Shown: one piece after another, positions 47,880 to 58,655 of the stretch
Numbering within the stretch: position 1 is the first letter of the stretch
How the letters are laid out: each line of letters opens with the position of its first letter
Made by a program: the position numbers and the translations under genes
NCBI GenBank assembly: GCA_008638375.1
Contig: CM018043.1
Coordinates: forward strand, 36,443,481-36,507,480
DNA: 64,000 nucleotides
Source: Nyssa sinensis
Lineage: Eukaryota > Streptophyta > Magnoliopsida > Cornales > Nyssaceae
Reading direction: 5' to 3'
Notes under the pieces: model-generated
Told to the model about the DNA's origin: nothing
Seen by the model: the letters and a program-made list of their open reading frames with translations, nothing else
The model's database searches: none

Positions 47880-49290
47880 TTTAATGCACAGACCTCCAGA
47901 GCCTGGTCCATAATGTACAAGTCTTAGTACTTGGTCCATCTATAATGCACAGGCCTCCAAAGCCTGGTCCATAATGTACAAGTCTTAGTACTTGATCCAT
48001 CTCTAATGCACAGGCCTCTAGAGCCCGGTCCATAATGTACAAGTCTCAGTACTTGGTCCATCTATAATGCACAGGCCTCCAGAGCCTGGTCCATAATGTA
48101 CAAGTCTTAGTACTTGGTCCAGCTATAATGCACAGGCCTCTAGAGCCTGGTCCATAATGTACAAGTCTTAGTACTTGGTCCATCTATAATGCACAGGCCT
48201 CCAGAGCCTGGTCCATAATGTACAAGTCTTAGTACTTGGTCCATCTATAATGCACAGGCCTCTAGAGCCTAGTCCATAATGAACAAGTCTTAAGTACTTG
48301 GTCCATCTTTTAATGCACAGGCCTCTAGAGCCTGGTCCATAATGTACAAGTCTGAGTACTTGGTCCATCTTTAATGCACAGGCCTCCAGAGCCTGGTCCA
48401 TAATGTACAAGTCTCAGTACTTGGTCCATCTCTAATGCACAGGCCTCTAGAGCCTGGTCCATAATGTACAAGTCTCAGTACTTGGTCCATCTATAATGCA
48501 CAAGCCTCTAGAGCCTGGTCCGTAATGTACAAGTCTCAGTACTTGGTCCATCTATAATGCACAGGCCTCTAGAGCCTGGTCCGTAATGTACAAGTCTCAG
48601 TACTTGGTCCATCTATAATGCACAGGCCTCTAGAGCCTGGTCCATAATGTACAAATCTCAGTACTTGGTCCATCTATAATGCACAGGTCTCCAGAGCCTG
48701 GTCCATAATGTACAAGTCTCAGTACTTGGTCCATCTATAATGCACAGGCCTCTAGAGCCTGGTCCATAATGTACAAGTCTCAGTACTTGGTCCATCTCTA
48801 ATGCACAGGCCTGTAGAGCCTGGTCCATAATGTACAAGTCTCAGTATTTGGTACATCTATAATGCACAGGCCTCCAGAGCCTGGTCCATAATGTACAAGT
48901 CTCAGTACTTGGTCCATCTATAATGCACAGGCTTCTAGAGCCTGGTCCATAATGTACAAGTCTTAGTACTTGGTCCATCTAAAATGCATAGGCCTCTAAA
49001 GCCTGGTCCATAATGTACAAGTCTTAGTACTTGCTCCAGCTATAATGCACAGGCCTCTAGAGCCTGGTCCATAATGTACAAGTCTTAGTACTTGGTCCAT
49101 CTATAATGCTCAGGCCTCTAGAGCCTGGTCCATAATGTACAAGTCTGAGTACTTGGTCCATCTATAATGCACAGGCTTCTAGAGCTTGGTCCATAATGAA
49201 CAAGTCTTAATTACTTGGTCCATCTTTTAATGCACAGGCCTCCAGAGCCTGGTCCATCCCTAATGCACAGGCCTTCCGAGCCTGGCTCAT
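47880..49290 (+). repeat. 60-bp minisatellite of T2 (about 23 units)
   Basis: Same unit as in T1: tggtccat-aatgtac-CAAGTctcagtACTTG, then tggtccatctataatgcac-AGGCctctagaGCCT. It is far longer than in T1 and very homogeneous, so it expanded within this lineage. Confidence 0.92.
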
Positions 49291-49619
49291 CTTCAATATA
49301 CAGACTCTATGATCCAGTCCGTCAAAAGGCAGAAGTTCTAAGCATCTTCAACCAAAAATCCACACAAGTCTCCCAGATCGGAACTCCTCAAAGCTGATAC
49401 TTAGATTATCTACCAACAAGCAACAAGCAGTACAAGTGCCGAGCAGATTTAAAGAATGTTGGTTCAAGACTTCAAGTTTTGTACAAAGTTTCTTTGATCT
49501 ACTCTCAAGACATACAGACGAGTTATTTATCAAAAGTGCACAAGAGGGTGTTCTACCTCAGAAAAGCACAATCAAACAGAAAGGAACATCAGAATTGAGG
49601 AAAAAGAATAATTTTATTG

Positions 49620-50301
49620 ATGATTTATAAAAATTTACATCGGTACAAAAGATTGGAAATAAAACAGAGGCTACAACAAAGTCCTCATTACATAGACTAC
49701 TACAGAAGCTACTACATCACTACGATCTGCAACATCATGCCTTTCTGTCTCGGATGATAAAAGGGCACAGGATCCAAACTTCCATTACCACCGTCGTTGG
49801 CTCCACTTGAAAGGAAGGAACCCTGAACCCCAATCTGCATCAAAAAGCGCCCAGGCCATTTCATCATCACTATCATTGATCTCAAGACTAACGGATGATG
49901 AGGGCTCTGGGCCTCAGGGGATCTCCATTCATCTCCCTCAAAGCAGTTGTCACACCCCAGCCGATTTGGGCAAGGGTCTTTGCCAAGACACGAAGAGAAG
50001 GAGGCATCCCACCTTCGTCTTCATCACCAACGCTCCAAGCCTCGGTTGAATCAAGGAGGGTCCACCACCAATCAGAGGAATCTCGACCAGATGCCAAGAT
50101 GGACAAGACGACTTGTGCCTCCTTTAATCCTTCCTTGGAGACTGAATCAAGGGGAAGGTTAACTCTCGGCCATAGTTTAATCATTCCTAACTCAGACGAA
50201 GAATCGTCAATCATCTCCGGGCGAACGACAAATTTCCGGCAACATCTAAAGTCTCTCTTACGAGGGAACAATTTGGGAACAAGAGGGTTGGGCTCAACCA
50301 T
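49620..50301 (-). CDS. Antisense gene 2 of T2, unknown 137-residue product
   Basis: The coding frame runs from ATG 50301 to the stop at 49888; the rest of the interval is 3' UTR with AATAAA at about 49618-49623. It was chosen as the first in-frame ATG after the TATA box at 50316-50324. I do not recognise the product. It opens MVEPNPLVPKLFPRKRDF, has an acidic centre (GDEDEGG) and ends with GDPLRPRALIIR. No membrane segment or known motif was seen. The same frame exists in T1 (15221-15472) but is cut by a TGA. Here it is intact, the only gene of T1 or T2 without an obvious lesion. Confidence 0.45.
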
Positions 50302-51079
50302 TTGCCCTCGTTTCCATATATATAGATCCTTGAAGTCCAAAAGACACCCAACTGAACCGTCGCAACGGTTAAAAGAGAGGTTGGCCTCGAAATCCCAAAC
50401 GACAATTGAATAAATAAACGGTGCATTAAACCTGCCTCTTTGATATACCAAGAGACAGGGTACAGAGCTCTTTAAATAAAAAACCACAGTCCAACACTGA
50501 AGCTTCTGAATTAGTAAAGAAGGGAGGGCAAAGTCTAAATGTACGAGCCTCCTATCCGGTATACAGACCCTCCAGTCTTATCTATTTTATGACAGGCCAT
50601 TCATACGACAAATGCCAACAGCTCTGATATATCCTGATCCTAAGGGCTCAGAAACAGCAGTGTCGGTCATTGTAATGATGGGCACAAGCTGCCTAGTTAT
50701 CTTCACAAGTCTTTGGCTCAGAGCAGTCTACTTCAAAACTCTGCAGAGTTTACTCTCACTCTGTGTGATACAAAATCAATATTGAACTCTATTTATCTGA
50801 TTATGTTTGTTTTCTTATCCTATTATGATGAGACAGTCGAAGTTAATCTGCATTCACTATTCAGTTACAAGTATCGAAGCTCGGAAGACAACTATTAAAC
50901 TAGTGGACAGTTGATCTGACACGCAATGGGCTCAGAACAGCTATACTCGTAACAAATTTTACAGAAGGCAATAACCCAAGAAGAATTTGAAGAAAAGTCA
51001 ATTTTACTGATCAAGAAAGTATTTCATTATATCAAAAAAGGACTGGTAAAAACAAAGAAAAATAAAAGCTGATAAAGCC

Positions 51080-52992
51080 TCAAGCCTTATCCGAAGGGCC
51101 AGGATCCTTCAAAGGGAGGTCGGTAGCCGCAGCCTTCTTAGTCGGGTCAGCACCAAATAAGGCACGTTCAGGAGCAATGATTGACGACAGTCAAAATCTG
51201 GGAACTTAGCCAGAAATCTAGTTCGGAAGCTCTCAAAACCAAACCGGATCAGGTCATCACCCATTTAGTCAACTTCCTCTCTCAATTCTGTCTCAGTCTC
51301 AGTCTTGGCATGGTCAACTGCCTCCTGAACCTTCTGATCAAAGGTACTTCGGAGGTCGACCAGCTCCGCCTGAAGTCCTGCAACCTGCCGAGCATAGATG
51401 TCCCTTTCAGACTCTGCCATAGCAAGATTGGTGCTAGCTTCCTTTAGACTCTCCTCGGCGGCCTGAACCTTGGATTGAGCTGTTCCAAGCTCCAACCTCG
51501 CTTCATCCAGGTCGGCCTTCAGCTTATCAGCCTCCTCGAGGCTCATGGGAGTCACCATCAGAGCTGCTAAACTGTGCATACTCTGCACAACGCAAGATAG
51601 ACAAATTCGATTGAACAAACAAGCAAACAAAAAGGACAAGAAAAGCTTCAGAGGTTACCTTCATCTGGAGATTCATCATCTCATTCAACAACTTTGCAGG
51701 GTTATCCCCCTTGTACCGATGAGGGCCCTGGGCCCATATCTGGTCAAAAGCCTTCTTGGCAATTTGGTAGTCCGGCTCATTAGACGGCTCGGACGATACA
51801 GCACGCGCTTTCCCCTTCCTAGTCCTTCTGCTAGGAACGGAAGGGGCAGGAGGAATGGCCGAGACAGGAATGGCGGGTTCCGCCTCCTTCTCGGCCTCGG
51901 CAAGAGCTGGCTCGAGAGAGCCAGATATCAACCTCCTCCTTTTTACTTACAGATGAGGCTCAGGCTCAACTTGGGAGGAAGTCTCCCCTGCCGCTTGGGC
52001 TTCCGCCTCTGCCCATTTCGACGTCAGCCTTTTCTTGAGCTCTTTACTACGAGCAGCCATCAAATTCTCTGAAGTAGTAATAACAGTGTAAGCCCGGTTG
52101 GAAGTCAAAAACAGCACACGGTACTGATCTCGGAGCGCGTTGGTAAACTCAGACCTCCTCCAAGCACTCTTGACTGCACATAAACAAGAAATGGCATATC
52201 AGATTATCAGTTCGGAAGGCACAACGAAGCTAAAACAAAGCTAAGGAAATAAGCCTCACCCTTATGACACGTGGTACGAGGGAATAGCGAGACATCACCA
52301 TCCTGGAAGTCTTCATGCTCCCATCCTCCTCCAACGAAGAAGTACCATTTCTTCCACGTTTTATTAGAAGTGGGAACGGAGGACAGGGGTCGGAACCCCT
52401 TCTCGAAGGACATGTAAAAAAGGCCTTCTGCCTTCTTAAACTTCAGATCCATTTTACTACGGATCAGATCCATAGACACATCTACCTCATTTTTATGTCC
52501 GAACACTACAAACCCTAAAAGTTGCCGCCAACTATTGAGATTAAGGTTGGCAGGGCAGAGCTTATACCAATAGAAGAATTGCCTAACTAAATTAGGCAAC
52601 GGAAGTCTCGAACCCATTTCAAACCAGGCAAGATAAACACATATCTCCCCGGCTTCAACATCATAAGGACGATCCATTGGGCTTGGTACTCTGCAGGTCA
52701 CATTCGGGGGAAAGTTATACTTCACCCTCCACTCGTTTAGTAGGCTTTGAGTAACAGCACTCTCGCCCTCTTCTCTATGGGAAGACTTGCCAGAGGTTTC
52801 CCCAGCCCTATCTCAGGGCTCTAGGAAGGCATCAACTATCCTAATCTCAGGACTAGGGGGAGGCTCAACAGGCCTCTCCCTAGCATCTTTGGGGGCAAGG
52901 TCACCTACATTCTCTACAAGAGGCAGCACAGCCATCTCGGAGGGATTTCATGCCCCCTCACTCACGTTTGAGGACTCAAGAGGAGTAGACAT
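51080..52992 (-). pseudogene. Antisense gene 1 of T2: Transposase_28-like protein, three exons
   Basis: Exons on the minus strand are 52992-52260, 52173-51659 and 51582-51080. Introns are GT-AG (donor aagg/GTGAGG, acceptor tgtgcag; donor atgaag/GTAACC, acceptor ttgtgcag). Exon 1 carries YLAWFEMGSRLPLPNLVRQF, NSWRQLLGFVVF and KKWYFFVGG. Exon 3 encodes a coiled coil. Exons 1 and 2 match T1 in length to the base. Lesions: TGA at 52948-52950 (codon 15), a TAA in exon 2 near 51950, a TAA in the coiled coil at about 51265, and a net 4-bp loss in exon 3. The TATA box is at 53169-53176. Unlike T1, the start ATG and the Trp before KYNFPPN are kept. Confidence 0.65.
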
Positions 52993-53404
52993 TACTCCCG
53001 GACTTAAAGAGGAACAAACAAAAGAAGAGGAAAGATTGGTCGAACCTGTTCTAGACCAAAGCCTCAGAAAACCAGTGCTCTTCGAGGTCGCACAAACCAA
53101 CAATGACGGACAAGATTTTCTAGCACAGTGAAAATGATGGGGAAAAGGTCATTTCAAATCTCACCCTGTATTTATAAGCGCACTATCAGAAGGGACCCAC
53201 CAAGCCCAAACACCATGACGGTTCGGAGCAATGATGACTTCAAGAAACCCAACCATCGGCCTAGTACAATGATGGCCTTGAAAAGACCCAATCTTCGGCT
53301 GCGCAATAAATGACGCCCTAACAGTCGCCTTGAAAGGCGAACAGGCAGGATACATGACTATCCAAAAAAGGCTTAGCCCTAGTTGCTTGTTAGCATCAAA
53401 CTAG

Positions 53405-53422
53405 GACTTGGGGGGGAGTAAC
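53405..53422 (+). other. T2 polypurine tract
   Basis: GACTTGGGGGGGAGTAAC directly before the 3' LTR. Confidence 0.75.
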
Positions 53423-54034
53423 TGATATACCATAAGAGAGCAGGCTAATCAGCACTTGACACGTATGACTATGAATCTGACTCACGCTCGGCTAACTCAG
53501 CTCACGCTTAGCCAATGGCTAAGCGCTCGAACATTCAGAACAGGATAAAAGATCGGAAATGGCCGAGCATGTGCCTCCAGAGCACATGTATATCCAGATA
53601 AGGATCTCAGAGTCAATTACAGGATCCAGACCAACACTCTAGACCTCGTCACCGCCTTAACGGTTGCCGAGCAGGGAATAAGGAAACAGTCCCCAACACG
53701 GAAACAGTCTTCAACAAGGAAACTACCATCTATGGTTATCTCTATGCAATACTTCACAAGGTAACTGCAATCTCCAATGATCAAATCCCTATATTCATGG
53801 CTCCGAATCCTAATCAACTTAGGAAGGCCACAGTCTATAAATCAAACCCTAAAGGTACGCTTTATTTTCATGCTCATTCTTTGGCTTTCAATAAAGTCTT
53901 TTCAATTCAGTTTACTTACTTAAGCATCGGAACGGCTACTGCCGGAGCCAATCCGGTGGTCCTCTGATCGTCTTTCTGAGTGTTCTACAGGTTACGGAGC
54001 CCACACTTATTACAAGTCAAAAAGTGCAGCATCA
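53423..54034 (+). repeat. T2 3' LTR
   Basis: Same length and borders as 37257-37868, with about 20 substitutions by eye, mostly transitions. It ends GTGCAGCATCA, followed by the TSD CTAAC. Confidence 0.9.
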
Positions 54035-57000
54035 CTAACCAATTGGATTGCATGCAAAACTTGCCCATATATATATATATCAAGTTTGTGTATAAATGTG
54101 ATATACTACACTCAACATACCTATGTGTTTCGGCTAGAGAGAGAGAGAGAAAGAAAGAAGAAGAAGAAAAAGAGAAATGAGGAAGGAGGAAAATGGTGAA
54201 GCATGCAATGCCTGAAGGCTATAAAAAGACCTCTGGACTGGCCATGGGAGCTCGGAAGCAAGCCCAAAATGCTAGGGAGCGACTGCAATCAAGGTAATCC
54301 GAAAACCCAATTTTCTCTCTCTAGGAAAAACTAGCATAAAGCTCACTATTTTTAAGCTTAGTGAAACATAAAATATACATGCATGCTCCTAATATTGAAA
54401 ATTAAAGAAAATGGAAAAGAAATGGGGTCATTTGAGCTAGGAAACACTAAGGAAAACCCAAGACCCGAAAGGAAGAAGATTGGGTTTTTAACCTATGATG
54501 GACCAAACTTCAAACCAATGCCATAGCTCGCATGAGCACATAAAATGGGACACAATGCAGTTTAAACCACTAAAAATGGTCAACTAACCACCAAGAGATC
54601 ACGGTTTACAATGAAGGAGAAAGAAATTAAGAGTGTGAATTAGAGCTTGATTTTTTCTATTTTATAAATGTGGATTGATTCCCCAAGGTCCAGAAGTTGA
54701 ATAAAGAAAGATGGGGTTAAAAAAGGGACTAAAATGTGTCGAAATAGAGAAGAAAGATGTCACCGAAAAGTTAGGCCCTCGTTGAAGCCCAATTGTAACT
54801 CGCTATTTCATGGCTATAAACCAATCAAATCAAAAAACCAACATTGGATATGGAACCCTCATCAAACAATGGTTCAAACCCTGTCGGAGTTTTCGTCGAA
54901 AAACACTCGTCGGAGGTCACTGTCACCGAAGAAGGCGATCGGTGCCGGTGAGGCTTTTGTTGACCTGGTCGATCAACCGGTCAAGTATGGTCGGATACCG
55001 GGTCTGGGCTAACTTCCGTGTAATTGGATTTAGAGGATTCTTGAAATAGTGTCATTTTAATAAGTCATTGACTGATGCCACGCTTACGTAATGATGATGT
55101 CATCAACTGGCTGAACCAATTGGTTCTTGACCAAGTCAGGCTAGTTCAATCACTGATCCCTTAGATCGTACGATTCAGTTATCTAAGTTTCAAAAATTCT
55201 ATTTTAACCCTGAAAACTTTCTATTAATTATGAAATGGCCTAGAAAATTAATTTTAAATCCTTTTAATTAAAGGGAAGTTACTAAAATGCCTTTAAGCCA
55301 AAAATAGGCCAAACGAAGGCCAATTAAAATGAAATAAGAGTCTAAAGCAGTGTTTTTGGGTATTTCAGACTCAATGGCAAAGTCCAATTTACAAAATTAT
55401 TTCTCAAAAAATATGAACGGGCAAACTAGAACAATTTTAATTATGTCCTAATAATTAATTAAGTGATCAATTGAACCCCAATCACTATGAAAATACCTAC
55501 CTTAACATTTTGGGACATTTCAAACCTAATGGCGAGATCCATTTTATGAAACAAAGTCCTAAAAATATACACACGTGAAATGTCAAAATTACCATTGTAC
55601 CTTTAGTGATCCAAAAGTTAGTTAAATGTCAAACATAACATATTCTGACTTCCTTTAACATTCAAGACTCAATGGTAGAGTCCATTTTAGCAAAAAAAAG
55701 TGCAAAAAAATGGGACACATGAAAGTGTAAAATTATAAAAATACACCGAGGCTTAATATACGCTATAGATGTGCAAATTAAGATCTGAAAAAACCTAAAT
55801 TGATTATCTTCAATATTCCAGACCTGATGGTGACGTCTTTTTGAGAAAAAATAAAATCTAGTAACAAACTAAAAAATGACGATTACATCCTTAAGACTTA
55901 AGGAAGTTACTAGAAGTGTATAGATAAAATTAAAAGGTCTATGTAAATATTTTAAGTACCGACTAGGCTCAAAAATGAAGTTTGAATACGTAAATCGTGT
56001 ACAGAGAAATATGAGACATGAAAAGTGTAAATTACCATTATTCTCTAAAGGAACAAATAAGATATAAAGCATCAAGAACCCTAAATTGAGAATTTGAGGA
56101 TCTCTTAATTGATTAGACTAAGTTCAAAAGAGCTTAAAATGTTGAATAAAAATGTTTGGAACTAGAATGAATACTAAGTCAGTGTATAATATATTTTGAT
56201 CCATGATTATAGGGTCACCCAAATGATGGAAAAATGGAACAAGGCTATGGGATAGCTACTATGGCACCAGTATTGGAATGCAATGCTAAGAACCCAATAT
56301 AAGTATACCTGAACCCTAATATATAGATTTATACTCTGCCAATGTAGCCTACTTGTATAGCTACCAATCTTTGCTTATTGAAACAAGCATCAATAATTTC
56401 TTTAAGTCCACAACCCATTGATTATCTTGTTTCCATTTTTTGGAATTTATGAATTATTGAGATCCTATTTGTTATGAATATCTATGAGTCTTTTGACTCA
56501 TTGACTATGTCTTGTCTTTGTGATCCCTTTTGTTGTGGACGTTTGTAACATTTGTATATGCACATACCTTATGGAATCATTTTGCTAATAAAATTACTTA
56601 TGAGTACCCAGGGCTGTGTCTGTCACAATGCCTATCTTGACTTTTTGGATGCTGATGACCTACGGGTCGGTGTTTAGGAATGATACCCAACACGTTGTCC
56701 TAATGACGACATTTTGATATGATGATAAAAGTTCTTGGTGCCATTCAGGGGAACCTAGAGATGAGTGGTGAACCTAGATGAGTGCTGTGTGGGGTAGCCG
56801 GGGCCCTATTTGTTGATAGCATCTATTTGACTCAATTTGTATATGTTTCATTCCATACCATTTGTTGACTTGTTGATTTCACTCTTTGAATGATAAATAC
56901 GCATATGAGGTTTATCTTTTGTATTTGATTTGAATCCCTTTGATTTGGATAGCTAAATATTATATGTTGATAAATTTGTGCTTGTTGACTTTCTTAGTCA

Positions 57001-57737
57001 TTCTTATCGCATTTGTAAACTCCTTATGAACTATGTTATTCTGACCTATTGGCCAATTCCTGTGAATTTGAAATCCTATGATTATTCTCTTGTTATACAC
57101 CCTTGTGTAACCCATGGGAAAGTGAAGGATTTACTTACTGAGCTAAATTAGCTCACCCCAGAATTATAACAAATTTTCAGGTAACACAATATGGAAGAAA
57201 AGATAGTGATGGTGACTAATAGAGCTAGTGATGTGTTGTGAAAAACTTTGATGATGTACAACTCCTGAATCTTAACTTGACCAAATCCTGTAAGGATTGT
57301 AATTTTATTAGATCATATGACAGAGCGATGTTGTAAGATGTAATTAGAATTGTGTAGAAATTAATGATGATGAAAATTTTACTTGGAGATAATCTTAGCA
57401 ATGACTGTTAAAGTTGATTTGGATATTAAATGAGTTGCATATATGTAGCTTCCACATTTTCTTAAAAGCCAAAAAAAATTATTACTGTCTTGTGCGATTC
57501 ATTTGATTTTGTACGGCCTGTCTCAGTGACAATGTCGGTCACTAGCCCCTAATCCGCATAGGGTAGGTTTGGGTCGTGACAGGTAGGATATATTATAATA
57601 ACTTCCTAAAAATTATGAACTACCCCTAACCAAGGGATTTTTTGAAATAGGTTGCAAAAGTAACTAAAATGCCCTTGAAATCGCAGAATCATAGTTTACC
57701 CTTATATAATCAAAGATCACAAAATGAGTTGTCTACA

Positions 57738-58655
57738 GTCCTAATACAAATTAAGTTAGGTTTAGATTAATCTATTTAAACAAAGTGACAAAAATATTTG
57801 TAGAGAATTTGTGAGTTTTGCGTTCTAGACGTCATCCCTTCCATCCATATAGAGCATTTTGAAACCTCTTGAATCCTTGTTACTAGAACATCAATTTTAG
57901 AGTTTGGATTCAATATAATCCTTGCTTTACAGAGGTAACTGTGAAGGCTTTTTTTAAAAGAGATTCTGAGGATACTTCTAGAACTACTGCATGGGTTTTA
58001 TGGGTCTGCAGATAGTCAGATCATAGTTGAAGTGGGTTGCTGTGAAAAATATGATTAAAAAGCACAATTAACAAACAACAACATTAAGTAAAAGACTTTA
58101 CAAAGGGCTAACTAAAGTTGTAAGTCTACCAAACATCGTAATAGGTTAGTAATTAGTGATGTGGTGTTTCTTTGGTAAGTGATCAGTGGTCTGTTGTTAC
58201 TTGTATTGACTGATTTACTTAATGAATACATCCTCCTGTAGTGGTAGGTTGTATTTTCTAGGAGGGTTTTTCACATAAGATTTGTATCTCTCTTACTTGG
58301 ATAGAGTCTTTATTATTGTGCTTATTATTTTGATTTATTTAAGTACTTGGCTGTATTATTGATGGGACTCTAAATTTAAATATAACTATTTGAACACTTA
58401 ATTGTATCACTTAAATTTACAATTCATGTCTAATTAATTGGGTTAATTAATTAAAAAAAAATTGAGACTATGTGCCTAACTTTGTGGGCTAATTAATTAA
58501 TTATAACTCTAAAATGTCTCAAGACTAAATATGAATTTTCACGTACACACATATAAAGTGCAAGAATAAAGAGAGAAATGCAACTTGAGTAATTCAAAGA
58601 TGAACAGATAACTAGCACAAAAACTGGTTGGTACTACAGTAACTTTACAGAATGT
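57738..58655. other. Intergenic sequence downstream of the TBL gene
   Basis: AT-rich; no gene, repeat pair or element border was recognised. It probably contains the 3' UTR of the TBL gene near 58560-58655. Confidence 0.4.

Larger units (their letters stand above)
37257..54034 (+). mobile_element. T2, Tat-lineage Ty3 retrotransposon (plus strand)
   Basis: Same family and gene order as T1, in the opposite orientation. The LTRs at 37257-37868 and 53423-54034 (612 bp each) differ at about 20 positions by eye, so T2 is older than T1. The TSD is CCAAC/CTAAC (37252-37256, 54035-54039), one mismatch. It is interrupted by E2 at 42325-46503. Nonsense codons and single-base frameshifts in gag, RT and integrase make it defective. 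Confidence 0.9.
36623..57581 (-). mobile_element. E3, minus-strand TGTCACGACCC-type LTR unit split by T2
   Basis: The right end reads, on the minus strand, TGTCACGACCCAAACCTACC; the left end is the complement of GGGTCAGGATATTATA. It is flanked by GGTAG on both sides (36618-36622 and 57582-57586). Without T2 and one TSD copy it is about 4.18 kb, close to the 4,179 bp of E2. No coding sequence was found. Its ends are homologous to those of E1 and E2. Confidence 0.8.
29820..57737 (-). mobile_element. Older LTR-like element, split by E1 and E3
   Basis: The proposed borders are TGTGAGCACC (29820) and TGTCTACA (57737), about 3.2 kb once E1 (30093-33838) and E3 (36623-57581) are removed. A block after E1 (gggaaggtgttaggtatccattcc) is common in plant LTRs. 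A minus-strand TATA box at 35616-35623 and the primer-site-like sequence beyond 29820 both suggest minus orientation. 34520-35600 is also a diverged match to the inside of E3 (54757-55800). No TSD was found, so the whole-element reading is tentative. Confidence 0.4.

Noticed and set aside
47880..49290. CRISPR-like regular array
   Set aside because: There are no unique spacers; units are contiguous and nearly identical, and the setting is a plant retrotransposon.
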